NCBI GenBank assembly: GCA_947591245.1
Contig: CANQCY010000005.1
Coordinates: 21,052 to 85,051 of the forward strand
DNA: 64,000 nt
Direction of reading: 5' to 3'
From: an uncultured Lachnospiraceae bacterium
GTDB taxonomy: Bacteria; Bacillota; Clostridia; Lachnospirales; Lachnospiraceae
Part shown: positions 8,003 through 16,634 of the stretch, piece by piece
Layout: each line of letters opens with the position of its first letter
How positions within the stretch are numbered: position 1 is the first letter of the stretch
Notes under the pieces: generated by a model
What the model was told of the DNA's origin: nothing
The model's database searches: none
What the model saw: only the letters and a program-made list of their open reading frames with translations
Position numbers and translations under genes: made by a program

Positions 8003-9741
8003 GCCGGCACCCCCTCATCTTTACCTTTCTGCGAATAGTAAATTTCCCGATACTGCTCGCAGTTATCCATCAGCTCCTTGTGAGTACCCTGTCCCACGAT
8101 CTCTCCCTCATCCAGTACCAGGATTCGGTCGGAACTCTCCACAGAAGAGATGCGCTGTGCAATAATAAGCTTGGTCGTATCTTTCAGCGCCGTCGAAAAA
8201 CTCTTTCTGATCTCCGCCTCAGTCGCCGTATCCACTGCGCTCGTGCTGTCATCCAAAATCAATATCTTCGGCTTTTTCAGCAATGCCCTTGCGATACAGA
8301 GCCGCTGCTTCTGGCCGCCCGACACATTGACGCCTCCCTGACCAAGCTCTGTGTTATAGCCCTCTGTAAATCCTCTCACAAAAGCATCCGCCTGTGCATA
8401 CCGCGCCATCTCATACACCTGCTCATCCCCGGCGGTCTCATCCCCCCACCTGAGATTATCCATGATTGTGCCGGAAAACAGCGTGTTTTTCTGCAAAACC
8501 ATGGCAACCCCGTCACGAAGATTCTTAAGCGAATATTGCCTGACATCCACGCCGTCTACCAATACCTGCCCCTCGTCCACATCATACAGCCGCGGAATCA
8601 GCTGTACGAGAGAGCTCTTCCCGGAACCGGTAGAACCGATGATACCGATCGTCTCCCCGGCATTTGCGTGGAATGAAATATGTTTCAGCACATTGCTGCT
8701 ATGTTTTTTATAATAGCGGAAACTCACATCCCTAAACTCGATCTCTCCTTTTTGCACGAGTCGTTCCTTCTGCCCCGCCTCGTTATCATTGAGATCGATT
8801 TTCGCAGTCAGCACCTGCTTTACCCTCTTAGAGGAAGCAAGCGCGCGGGAACCCTGAATCATAATCATCGCCACCATCATAAGCGACATCAGAATCTGCA
8901 CGATATATGTCGTAAATGCCGTGAGGTCGCCTACCTGCATTTCCCCGTAAATGATCTGGTTTCCGCCAAACCAGACGACAGCCAGCGTTGCGATATTCAT
9001 AGACAGCGTCATGATCGGCATTGTCAGAATCACAACCTTCAATGCCCGGAGGCTTCTATATTTCAATTCCTCATTTGCTTCATTAAATGTATCTTTCTCA
9101 AAATCATCCCGTACAAACGATTTCACGACTCGCACATTCGTGATATTTTCCTGAATCCGCGAATTGAGTTTATCGATTCTTGTCTGCATCACATCAAATC
9201 TCGGAAATGCCGTCCGGATAACCAAAATGATCGCAATGATCAAAAGCGGAATCACAACCCCCAGCACAAGCGCCAGCCGGGCATTCATTAAAATTGCCAT
9301 AATGAGCCCGCCGATCAGCATGCCGGGTGCGCGCAGGAGCATCCTCAGTCCCATGCAGATGACATTCTGCATATTGGTAATATCGTTTGTCAGCCTTGTC
9401 ACGAGGGAACCCGTTGAAAATTTTTCAATATTTGCAAAGGAAAATTTCTGTACTTTCGTGAACACGTCTTTTCTGAGCGACGCCGCAAAGCTTGCCGACG
9501 CCTTCACGGCGAAATAAGCGCCCAGCGTTCCGCCCGCCATCATGCACAACGCCAGAATCACCATCATAATGCCCTTTGTGATCACATATCCGTTTCCGAA
9601 GCCATCCTGAATACCTTGGTTAATAATCATTGCCATCAGCTTAGGCATAAATACCTCGCCGATCACTTCCACTATCATAAAAATCGGTCCAAGAATAAAC
9701 GCTGAAAGATACGGCATCACATATTTTTTGTAAATACCCAT
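7999..9741 (-). CDS. Heterodimeric ABC exporter, subunit with degenerate ATPase site
   Basis: About 580 residues, six membrane helices then an ATP-binding domain. Walker A is G-S-T-G-S-G-K-S, the signature V-S-G-G-Q-K-Q-R. Walker B ends L-D-D, so Asp replaces the catalytic Glu, and the switch loop reads I-A-Q-R, so Gln replaces the His. These two changes are the hallmark of the degenerate-site partner in heterodimeric exporters such as TM287/288. I start at the ATG of M-G-I-Y-K-K, ten bases after AAAGGAG; a GTG three codons earlier sits too close to that site. It lies 19 bp downstream of the MarR gene and overlaps the next subunit by 4 bp. Confidence 0.93.
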   Translation of the reverse strand: MGIYKKYVMPYLSAFILGPIFMIVEVIGEVFMPKLMAMIINQGIQDGFGNGYVITKGIMMVILALCMMAGGTLGAYFAVKASASFAASLRKDVFTKVQKFSFANIEKFSTGSLVTRLTNDITNMQNVICMGLRMLLRAPGMLIGGLIMAILMNARLALVLGVVIPLLIIAIILVIRTAFPRFDVMQTRIDKLNSRIQENITNVRVVKSFVRDDFEKDTFNEANEELKYRSLRALKVVILTMPIMTLSMNIATLAVVWFGGNQIIYGEMQVGDLTAFTTYIVQILMSLMMVAMIMIQGSRALASSKRVKQVLTAKIDLNDNEAGQKERLVQKGEIEFRDVSFRYYKKHSSNVLKHISFHANAGETIGIIGSTGSGKSSLVQLIPRLYDVDEGQVLVDGVDVRQYSLKNLRDGVAMVLQKNTLFSGTIMDNLRWGDETAGDEQVYEMARYAQADAFVRGFTEGYNTELGQGGVNVSGGQKQRLCIARALLKKPKILILDDSTSAVDTATEAEIRKSFSTALKDTTKLIIAQRISSVESSDRILVLDEGEIVGQGTHKELMDNCEQYREIYYSQKGKDEGVPA

Positions 9742-9760
9742 ACGATCCACACTCCTTTCT

Positions 9761-10189
9761 CTATTCTATTTCTGACAGGTTGTCATACATGCGTTTCAAA
9801 TAATTGCTCAAAAGCTCCGTTTCCTCTTCTGAAAAATCTTTGACCGCCTGTTTATCAATATTTTCAAAAATCGCCCGGCTGCTCTCTACGATCTGCCTCC
9901 CCTTGCCGGTCAGCTGGATAAAATTTGCGCGGTTATCTGCCGCTTTCGCCTTCCGCTCGATATATCCGTCCTGCTCCAGCTTTTTGAGCGTTACCGCCAC
10001 TGTGGCGGCGGAAATCTGCAGCATTTTCGCCAGCTCCAGCTGAGAATCAAATTCATGATTCGATAGCGTCATAAGCATTCTGTGCTGCGCCCGATGCAGT
10101 CCGGTCTTTCCTACAAGCCCCTCCGCCTTTCTCCGGTGCAGCTGGCTTACTAATATCATCATTTTCATAGGGTTGTTCAACTCATTCAA
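9761..10189 (-). CDS. MarR-family transcriptional regulator of the ABC exporter
   Basis: A winged-helix repressor of about 142 residues. The recognition region is S-A-A-T-V-A-V-T-L-K-K-L-E with the wing D-N-R-A-N-F-I-Q-L-T, a standard MarR layout, flanked by dimerisation helices. The frame is open 18 codons further upstream to another TTG, but I place the start at the TTG of L-N-E-L-N-N because AGGAGGGG stands directly before it and because the operator and promoter then fall outside the gene. Palindromes in the leader and at the transcription start suggest it represses its own operon with the two exporter subunits and perhaps the glycoside hydrolase. The ligand is unknown. Confidence 0.9.
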   Translation of the reverse strand: MNELNNPMKMMILVSQLHRRKAEGLVGKTGLHRAQHRMLMTLSNHEFDSQLELAKMLQISAATVAVTLKKLEQDGYIERKAKAADNRANFIQLTGKGRQIVESSRAIFENIDKQAVKDFSEEETELLSNYLKRMYDNLSEIE

Positions 10190-10215
10190 AGAATCCCCTC
10201 CTAACAACACAAAAT

Positions 10216-10260
10216 AGTTAGCAAGCCAATCATTAACATCCAAACCGTTAGCTTGCTAAC
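10216..10260. promoter_or_regulatory. Probable MarR operators
   Basis: GTTAGC-TT-GCTAAC at 10247-10260 is a perfect palindrome that begins five bases after the -10 box. A second copy of one half, AGTTAGCAAGC at 10216-10226, is the exact reverse complement of 10251-10261. Both lie between the promoter and the TTG start, the expected place for an autorepressor. Confidence 0.7.
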
Positions 10261-10265
10261 TATTC

Positions 10266-10293
10266 ATTATACACATATGCTTTTATTTGTCAA
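10266..10293 (-). promoter_or_regulatory. Sigma-A promoter for marR-ABC operon
   Basis: On the minus strand TTGACA (10288-10293) and TATAAT (10266-10271) match consensus in all twelve positions, spaced by 16 bases. The operator overlaps the likely transcription start, fitting a strong promoter held off by repression. Confidence 0.85.
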
Positions 10294-10380
10294 CCCCGTA
10301 AAAGTCACGCGAGGGCAGGCGCTCCGCCAAAGGCGGATGAAAGGCGCGCACACGTCTCATACAGCGCCGGATTGCCCCGG

Positions 10381-11817
10381 TTACATACGGTTGTACAGAT
10401 CCTCATATTTTCTCGCAGAATTTGCCCACGAGAAATCCTTTGCCATTCCACGGTCAATAATCTTATTCCAATCGCGTTTCTTTTCATAATACACGTATTT
10501 TGCATATCGGATCGTGTTCAGCATCTCATGCGCATTGTAATTTGCAAACGAGAATCCCGTTCCCGTATTCTCGTACTCATTGTACGGTTCCACCGTATCC
10601 TTCAGTCCTCCGGTCTCGCGCACGATCGGCACCGTTCCGTAACGGAGGCTCATAAGCTGGCTCAGCCCGCACGGTTCAAAGAGCGACGGCATGAGGAATG
10701 CATCACAGGACGCATAAATCTTATGCGATCTCTCATTGGAATAAAAGATATTTGCCGACACCCTCTCCGGATATTTCCACGCAAAATGGCGGAATAAATG
10801 CTCATATTTCTCTTCCCCGGTTCCGAGAACGACAAGCTGCGTATCCTCAGAACAGATTTCTTCTATCACATAGTCGATCAGGTCAAAACCTTTCTGATCC
10901 GTCAGGCGGGACACGATGCCAATCATAAACTTCCTGTCGTCCTGCGCCAGGCCAAGTTCCCTCTGCAACGCCCTCTTATTCTTTACTTTCTCCTTGCGGA
11001 ACGTTCTCGCATCGTAGTGCGCCACAATGAGCGGATCTGTTTTCGGGTTGTACTCATCATAATCCAGACCGTTTACGATACCGGTCAGGCATCCGGCCTT
11101 TGCATTGATCAAGCCATCCAGTTTCTCACCATAAAACGGCGTCCGTATCTCCTCTGCGTATGTATCGCTGACAGTAGTGATCTGATCTGCATATACAAGA
11201 CCGCCCTTCAAATAATTCGCATCGCCATAGGCCTCAAGCTTATCCGGCGTAAAATAATATGCATCCAGTCCGGCGGTGTCCATCACCGTTTTTTTGTCCC
11301 ATATCCCCTGAAATTTCAAGTTATGAATGGTCATAATCGACTTTATCCCACGGAAAAATTCTCCCTGCTGGAACGAATCTTTCAAATATACCGGTATCAA
11401 GCCGGTCTGCCAGTCGTGACAGTGGATAATGTCCGGACGGAAATCGATAAGCGGAAGCGAAGACAACGCTGCTTTTCCGAAAAACGCAAACTTCTCAATG
11501 TCCTGATATATTTCGCCATATGGCGTATTCCCGCTGAAATAAAACTCATTATCCAGAAAATAAAACGTCACCCCGCCATAGTCCAGCCGGAAAATGCCTA
11601 CATACTGTTTTCTCCATGCCAGTTCAAGATAAAAGTGCGTGATAAACTGCATCTGGTTTTTATATTCCTCTGGTATCGCCGTATATTTCGGCATCATGAC
11701 TCTTACATCAAATTTATCTTTGTTGAAATACTTCGGCAGCGAGCCAACAACATCAGCTAGTCCGCCGGTTTTAATAAATGGTACGCATTCAGAAGCTGCA
11801 AATAAAACCTTTTTCAT
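10381..11817 (-). CDS. glgA: Glycogen synthase (ADP-glucose type)
   Basis: Transfers glucose from ADP-glucose to the growing alpha-1,4 glucan. 478 residues, normal for bacterial GT5 enzymes. The N-terminal K-T-G-G-L-A-D-V-V motif near 17 binds ADP-glucose, and the C-terminal half has the E-P-C-G-L-S-Q-L motif near 384 of the GT-B fold. The start has GGAGGG ahead of the ATG. Its partner glgB lies 7.7 kb away in a separate leftward unit; no glgC/D or glgP is in the window. The 190 bp between its stop and the MarR start holds the MarR promoter and a GC-rich hairpin near 10318-10350. Confidence 0.97.
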   Translation of the reverse strand: MKKVLFAASECVPFIKTGGLADVVGSLPKYFNKDKFDVRVMMPKYTAIPEEYKNQMQFITHFYLELAWRKQYVGIFRLDYGGVTFYFLDNEFYFSGNTPYGEIYQDIEKFAFFGKAALSSLPLIDFRPDIIHCHDWQTGLIPVYLKDSFQQGEFFRGIKSIMTIHNLKFQGIWDKKTVMDTAGLDAYYFTPDKLEAYGDANYLKGGLVYADQITTVSDTYAEEIRTPFYGEKLDGLINAKAGCLTGIVNGLDYDEYNPKTDPLIVAHYDARTFRKEKVKNKRALQRELGLAQDDRKFMIGIVSRLTDQKGFDLIDYVIEEICSEDTQLVVLGTGEEKYEHLFRHFAWKYPERVSANIFYSNERSHKIYASCDAFLMPSLFEPCGLSQLMSLRYGTVPIVRETGGLKDTVEPYNEYENTGTGFSFANYNAHEMLNTIRYAKYVYYEKKRDWNKIIDRGMAKDFSWANSARKYEDLYNRM

Positions 11818-11903
11818 GTTTTTCCCTCCGTTCTAATGTATTACCGCAAGAAATTCCTATTTCTAGTATACACTATTTGCAAGGGATATAAAAGCACTTT
11901 TTT

Positions 11904-12740
11904 TCATTTGCGGAAATATTTTTCTACCGCCTCAAGCCCCTTATATAATCCGGTTGCCACAATGCAGAGGATCACGATGCTCAGCATAACATAATCCAGC
12001 TTAAACACCTGGCTTCCGTATACGATCAAATAACCAAGTCCCGCATTGGCGGCGAGAAATTCCCCGATAATGACGCCAACCAGAGACAGGCCGATATTTA
12101 CTTTCATATTGCTCAGGATCGTATGGATATTGCCGGGCAGCACTATATACCGCAGGATATCCAGGCGCCCGCCTCCGAGCGTATGAATCAGCTTTATCTT
12201 TTCTTCTTCCACGGAACAAAACGCCGTATAGAGCGTGATTATGCTGCCAAATACCGCCACGGACACCGCCGCCACGATAATCGTTTTCATGTTATTGCCG
12301 AGCCATACGATAAATACCGGGGCGAGAGCCGTTTTGGGCAGGCTGTTCAACACGACCAGGTATGGCTCGCAAACCTCTGCTACCGTATGATTCCACCAGA
12401 GAAAAACCGCAATCGCAATTCCCAAAAACATAATGAAAAAAAAGCTCAGAAACGTCTCCAGCAATGTAACCCCAATATGATAAAATATGCTTCCATCCGC
12501 CGACAGATTGACAAAACATGCCGCCATCCTCGACGGACTGCTGAATATGAACGGATCGACAAGTCCCGCTCTCGTGGCAAGCTCCCACGCGGCGATAAGA
12601 AAAATAAATATGCCCGTCTGCAAAAACCGCACTTTTCGACTGCGGCGGATATAAGACCGGATAAATTCTTTTTGTTTTTCCGAGCACTCTTTCGTGAGAC
12701 TCCGTTTCAATTCCCGGATGGGTCTTTTACTTTCCACCAT
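11904..12740 (-). CDS. ABC transporter permease, NitT/TauT (SsuC/ThiX) type
   Basis: 278 residues with about six membrane segments and the family's cytoplasmic coupling loop E-E-E-K-I-K-L-I-H-T-L-G-G-G-R near 180-195 (E-A-A-x-x-x-G type). Relatives import sulfonates, taurine, nitrate, or pyrimidine and riboflavin precursors; the substrate cannot be told here. A start with GGGAGG nine bases upstream overlaps the ATPase gene by 14 bp. No substrate-binding protein gene stands on either side, although such importers need one. Confidence 0.88.
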   Translation of the reverse strand: MVESKRPIRELKRSLTKECSEKQKEFIRSYIRRSRKVRFLQTGIFIFLIAAWELATRAGLVDPFIFSSPSRMAACFVNLSADGSIFYHIGVTLLETFLSFFFIMFLGIAIAVFLWWNHTVAEVCEPYLVVLNSLPKTALAPVFIVWLGNNMKTIIVAAVSVAVFGSIITLYTAFCSVEEEKIKLIHTLGGGRLDILRYIVLPGNIHTILSNMKVNIGLSLVGVIIGEFLAANAGLGYLIVYGSQVFKLDYVMLSIVILCIVATGLYKGLEAVEKYFRK

Positions 12741-13500
12741 TCAATTCCTCCCATATTTCATTAAAATAGTCATGAAATTCCGGTGCGCTTCTCGCCTTAA
12801 ACGGGGTTATCTCATCTTCAAATGTCAGCCGTATCGGTATCTCCTTTTTCAGAGACGCCGGACGCTGCGTAAGCACGAGCACGCGGTCGCCCATGCTGAT
12901 CGCCTCCGAGATGTCATGCGTGATCAGTATCGCCGTCTTTTTTTCTCTTTTAATGATTTTCCAAATATCGTCCGATACCTCCAGCCTCGTCTGGTAATCC
13001 AGCGCTGAAAACGGCTCATCCAAAAGAAGCAGATCCGGTTCCATCAAAAGGGTTCGGATCAGCGCCACGCGCTGCCGCATGCCGCCGGACAGCTCCGAGG
13101 GTTTCGCATGGTCAAAGGAAACCAGCCCGTATGTTTCAAACAAATGGTTTAACAGCATGAGTTTGTCTTTGTTATCCGACTTCTTCTGTATGGCAAGGCC
13201 GAGCGCAGCATTCTGGTACGTATCTTTCCATTCCAAAAGATGATCGCGCTGCAGCATATATCCAATATTAATTCCTGATTTTTTCCGCTCTTCATTTTCA
13301 AATAATATGCTGCCGCCATCCGGTTCAATCAGTCCGGCAATAATTGACAAGAGGGTCGATTTTCCACAGCCGCTTGGCCCGACGACAGCCAGAAACTCCC
13401 CATCTTTTACCTGAAAACTGAGGTCGTCAATCGCAAGCGTTTCCCCATACACGCTATGGTACGAATAAGAAATATGGTCAAATGACAATATATCGCCCAT
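12727..13500 (-). CDS. ABC transporter ATPase, NitT/TauT (SsuB) type
   Basis: 257 residues forming one ATP-binding domain: Walker A G-P-S-G-C-G-K-S-T near 41-49, Q-loop in Y-M-L-Q-R-D-H, signature L-S-G-G-M-R-Q-R, Walker B L-L-L-L-D-E-P-F-S-A-L-D, switch His in I-T-H-D. The M-Q-R-D-H after the Q-loop is typical of the SsuB/TauB branch. The frame extends 22 codons upstream, but I start at M-G-D-I-L-S because GGGGGA lies four bases before it. It drives the permease encoded just downstream. It is divergent from ldhA; the 205 bp between them show no riboswitch that I recognise. Confidence 0.9.
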   Translation of the reverse strand: MGDILSFDHISYSYHSVYGETLAIDDLSFQVKDGEFLAVVGPSGCGKSTLLSIIAGLIEPDGGSILFENEERKKSGINIGYMLQRDHLLEWKDTYQNAALGLAIQKKSDNKDKLMLLNHLFETYGLVSFDHAKPSELSGGMRQRVALIRTLLMEPDLLLLDEPFSALDYQTRLEVSDDIWKIIKREKKTAILITHDISEAISMGDRVLVLTQRPASLKKEIPIRLTFEDEITPFKARSAPEFHDYFNEIWEELNGGK

Positions 13501-13705
13501 AAAATCCCCCAAATACTTTATGCACGTCTTAACTTTAATGTATGAAATTTTTGTCTGAATGTGCATATTTCGACCGCTTTTCGCCGCAATAAGCCGAAAC
13601 CGCCTGAAAAAGCGGGCGTCGGACGCAGGAATAATATTGCGCGCGAAGGGAAATGCTCTTACCTATAAAAAGAATATTGCTTTGCGCATGCAAAAGGAGG
13701 AATAC

Positions 13706-14686
13706 ATGAAAAAAATTGCTTTTTTCGATACGAAACCATATGATAAAATCTGGTTTGACGAGTACAATGAACAATTTGAACTTGACTATTTTGAAGGAAA
13801 ATTAAACCGCAAGACATGCAGGCTGCTCAGAGGATACGACGGCGTAATCGCCTTTGTCAATGACGACATTGATGAAAACGTGATCGACACAATGTACGAA
13901 GAGAAAGTTCCGGTACTTGCCATGCGCTGCTCCGGCTACAACAACGTAGATATAAAAGCAGCGAAGGGCAAAGTAAAGGTTCTTCGCGTCCCCGCATACT
14001 CTCCCTATGCAGTAGCGGAACACGCGATGGCGCTCCTGCTGACATTGAACCGCAAAATCCACAAGGCTTATATCCGCACGCGTGATTTTAATTTCAGCCT
14101 GAACCGGCTGATCGGTTTTGACATTCACGGCAAGACGGTCGGCATCATCGGCACCGGACAGATCGGACAGGTTTTCGCCAGCATCTGCAGGGGCTTTGGC
14201 GCGGACGTCATCGGTTACGACCTCTATCCGTCTGAAAAAAGCGGCATCAACTATGTTGATCTGAACGCCTTATTTCAAAAAAGCGACATCATCTCGCTGC
14301 ACTGTCCGCTGACAAAAGAAACGCACCATCTGATCAACAAGGACTCCATCGCCATGATGAAAAAGGGCGTATATATCATAAATACGTCGCGCGGCAGCCT
14401 GATCGAAAGCCAGGCTCTCTTAGACGGCCTGACCTCCGGCAGAGTGGGCGCCGCCGGACTCGACGTCTACGAGGAAGAATCCGATTTGTTTTACGAAGAT
14501 CATTCCAATTTGGTCATCAAAGACGACATCCTCTCCATTCTCGTGTCGAGACCGAATGTCATCATCACCTCGCATCAGGCGTTTCTGACCGAAGAAGCAT
14601 TAAAAAGCATCGCAAACATCACGCTGTCCAACTTGAGCGAATATTTCCAAACCGGCAGCTGTTCAAATGAAATAACTGATCCGTAA
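13706..14686 (+). CDS. ldhA: D-lactate dehydrogenase (2-hydroxyacid dehydrogenase family)
   Basis: Reduces pyruvate to D-lactate with NADH, regenerating NAD+ in fermentation. 326 residues, the usual length. The Rossmann motif G-T-G-Q-I-G is near 152, the catalytic Arg is in S-G-R-V-G near 235, Glu in D-V-Y-E-E, and the catalytic His in T-S-H-Q-A near 295. These fit the LdhA branch better than VanH or hydroxyisocaproate dehydrogenase, though the latter remain possible. AAAGGAGG stands five bases before the chosen ATG; the frame is open another 49 codons upstream without an RBS. It converges on recO with 5 bp between the stops. Confidence 0.88.
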   Translation: MKKIAFFDTKPYDKIWFDEYNEQFELDYFEGKLNRKTCRLLRGYDGVIAFVNDDIDENVIDTMYEEKVPVLAMRCSGYNNVDIKAAKGKVKVLRVPAYSPYAVAEHAMALLLTLNRKIHKAYIRTRDFNFSLNRLIGFDIHGKTVGIIGTGQIGQVFASICRGFGADVIGYDLYPSEKSGINYVDLNALFQKSDIISLHCPLTKETHHLINKDSIAMMKKGVYIINTSRGSLIESQALLDGLTSGRVGAAGLDVYEEESDLFYEDHSNLVIKDDILSILVSRPNVIITSHQAFLTEEALKSIANITLSNLSEYFQTGSCSNEITDP

Positions 14687-14691
14687 AAGCA

Positions 14692-15438
14692 TTACAGCGT
14701 GTCAAGAATGGCTCTGGACGGAAACTCCTGATCCGTCTTCTGCGAAAAGTAACCGGCGACCACCTGATCCAACTCCCTGCATACCTTCTCCGACACGGTA
14801 AATGTATACAGCGTTTCGATCGGGGAGGCCGCGATCCGCTGCAGCGTATACGCCGTCGTTCCCGTGATCGAAACCGCTCCCTTCCCATTGTAGGGCGCTT
14901 TCTCATAGCACTCGCCGCACAATAACCCCGATTCCTGCTGCGAAAAATAAACCAGCCCCTGTTTGCAGCCGCAGCCGATACACGCAAATAAACGGGGGGC
15001 TTCCCCGTTCACGGCAATCATCTTAAATTCATAAATCGTCTTTACGAGGCCGCGGGGCAAAGAGGGAACTTTTAACGCCCGGAGAGACTGGTATAATAGC
15101 TTGAGAGCTTCTCTTCCGTCCAAATTTTCCCTCGTAAAATAATCCGCCACTTCACAAAAATACATCCCCATATAGATATCTTCCAATTCTTCCCGCAATT
15201 CAGAAAAGTAATTACTCACTTCCACAGACGATACCGAATAGGAATCCCTTCCGACGAAAAGCGTAAATTCCCCGAACGTAAAGGGTTCTGCAGCCGCCAG
15301 AAGAGAACTTCTCGGTCTTCTGGCGCCCCTTGCGAAGGCAGATATTTTCCCGCATTCCTTCGTGAGTATGACAAGCCGTTTGTCATACTCACCAACCGGC
15401 GTGCCTGATAGCACCATCCCCGTCACTTTTTTCTGCAT
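14692..15438 (-). CDS. recO: DNA repair protein RecO
   Basis: Helps RecA load on single-stranded DNA in the RecFOR pathway. 248 residues, the family length. The N-terminal OB-fold begins with M-Q-K-K-V-T-G-M-V-L and has the typical E-Y-D-K-R-L-V-I-L-T segment. A four-cysteine zinc site follows near 150-180 (C-I-G-C and C-G-E-C). The start is the ATG after GGAG; the frame continues upstream inside the preceding small gene. Gene order era-yqzL-recO is conserved in Firmicutes, and this is the last gene of that leftward run. Confidence 0.95.
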   Translation of the reverse strand: MQKKVTGMVLSGTPVGEYDKRLVILTKECGKISAFARGARRPRSSLLAAAEPFTFGEFTLFVGRDSYSVSSVEVSNYFSELREELEDIYMGMYFCEVADYFTRENLDGREALKLLYQSLRALKVPSLPRGLVKTIYEFKMIAVNGEAPRLFACIGCGCKQGLVYFSQQESGLLCGECYEKAPYNGKGAVSITGTTAYTLQRIAASPIETLYTFTVSEKVCRELDQVVAGYFSQKTDQEFPSRAILDTL

Positions 15439-15586
15439 ACTGCACCGACTCCATGCTGCCGGACAAGTTGTCCGCATTCGTATACTCCCCATCATTCCCC
15501 GACGCATTTCTCACTGAATCTATATACTTCAAATAATCCGATACCTTCCCCGACCGATAAAACTCTTCCCAGTTATTATTTTTCAT
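15389..15586 (-). CDS. YqzL-like small protein
   Basis: 65 residues behind GGAGG. The start has a W-x-x-F-x-x-x-G-x-x-x-x-Y-L-x-Y pattern (W-E-E-F-Y-R-S-G-K-V-S-D-Y-L-K-Y), the signature of YqzL, the short protein that sits between era and recO in Bacillus and Clostridia. The acidic Gly/Asn/Ser tail is longer than usual for the family. It overlaps the recO start by 50 bp in another frame, so part of the tail may be dispensable. Function is unknown in the family. Confidence 0.7.
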   Translation of the reverse strand: MKNNNWEEFYRSGKVSDYLKYIDSVRNASGNDGEYTNADNLSGSMESVQYAEKSDGDGAIRHAGW

Positions 15587-15674
15587 AATGGCTTCCTCCG
15601 TGGTTTTTTAATCATTCATTTGAATGTGTTATATTTTTATGATCTCCACAAAGGAATGCGCATATACTAGAACA

Positions 15675-16601
15675 TTATTCCAACTGTTTTTTATTGTATC
15701 CGAAATTTTTGAGAAGATAATCGCTGTCACGCCAGTCTTTCTTTATCTTTACCCACAATTTCAGGTTGACCTTCGCATGAAGGAAATCCTCGATCTCCGT
15801 CCTCGCCTGCGTCCCGATCTTCTTGAGCATCTGTCCCTGTTTGCCGATGATAATACCTTTGTGGGACTCTCTCTCGCATATAATCGTAGCGTCAATATCG
15901 TATATTTTTTTCCCTTTTCTGCGAAACTTCATCTGGTCAATCGCCACGGCGATTCCATGCGGAATCTCATCGGAAAGCTGGCGAAGCGCTTTCTCGCGGA
16001 TAAGCTCCGCCACGATCTGGCGCTCAGGCTGGTCGGTCACGGTATCCTCATCATAAAACTGCGGCCCCTCTTCGAGGTAATCAAACATGACGTCTATCAG
16101 ATGCTCCACATTGTCGCCTTTTTTCGCCGAAACGGGAATAATTTCGCTAAAATCCATAATATGCTGATAGGCGTCAATACAGCCGAGAAGCGCATCCTTT
16201 TTCACGGTATCGATTTTATTCATGACGAGTATAACCGGAATCCGTGCTTTTTTCAGCTGCTCAGCAATATGCCGCTCGCCCTTTCCGATAAACGTCGTAG
16301 CTTCCACGAGCCACAGGACGATGTCCGCCTCGTCAAAGGTCCTCTCCGCCACATTTACCATGTACTCGCCCAGCTTATTTTTTGCTTTGTGAATACCTGG
16401 AGTGTCCAAAAAAACGATCTGTCCGCGTTCCTCATGGTAAACCGTCTGAATCCGGTTTCTCGTTGTCTGCGGTTTGTTGCTCGTAATCGCTATTTTCTGA
16501 CCAATGATACGGTTCATCAGCGTAGACTTCCCGACATTGGGTCTCCCGACAAGCGCGGCAAAGCCGGACTTGTACTCATTCCTCTCATTTGATTCCTGCA
16601 T
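15675..16601 (-). CDS. era: GTPase Era
   Basis: Ribosome-assembly GTPase that binds the 3' end of 16S rRNA. About 308 residues. G1 is G-R-P-N-V-G-K-S-T near 18, G3 D-T-P-G-I-H near 66, G4 N-K-I-D near 128, and G5 S-A-K near 155. A C-terminal KH domain contains the G-x-x-G loop in I-G-K-Q-G-Q near 240. I start at the ATG of M-Q-E-S-N because GGAGGAAACG precedes it; the ATG four codons earlier would bury that site. It starts 33 bp after the stop of the M16 peptidase. Confidence 0.96.
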   Translation of the reverse strand: MQESNERNEYKSGFAALVGRPNVGKSTLMNRIIGQKIAITSNKPQTTRNRIQTVYHEERGQIVFLDTPGIHKAKNKLGEYMVNVAERTFDEADIVLWLVEATTFIGKGERHIAEQLKKARIPVILVMNKIDTVKKDALLGCIDAYQHIMDFSEIIPVSAKKGDNVEHLIDVMFDYLEEGPQFYDEDTVTDQPERQIVAELIREKALRQLSDEIPHGIAVAIDQMKFRRKGKKIYDIDATIICERESHKGIIIGKQGQMLKKIGTQARTEIEDFLHAKVNLKLWVKIKKDWRDSDYLLKNFGYNKKQLE

Positions 16602-16634
16602 CGTTTCCTCCATGCGCGCACGCCTTTTGCACTC

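Noticed and set aside
10798..11760. 320-codon plus-strand frame
   Set aside because: Antisense shadow of glgA.
13501..13705. Thiamine or other riboswitch between ABC genes and ldhA
   Set aside because: No conserved TPP, SAM or lysine core was found.
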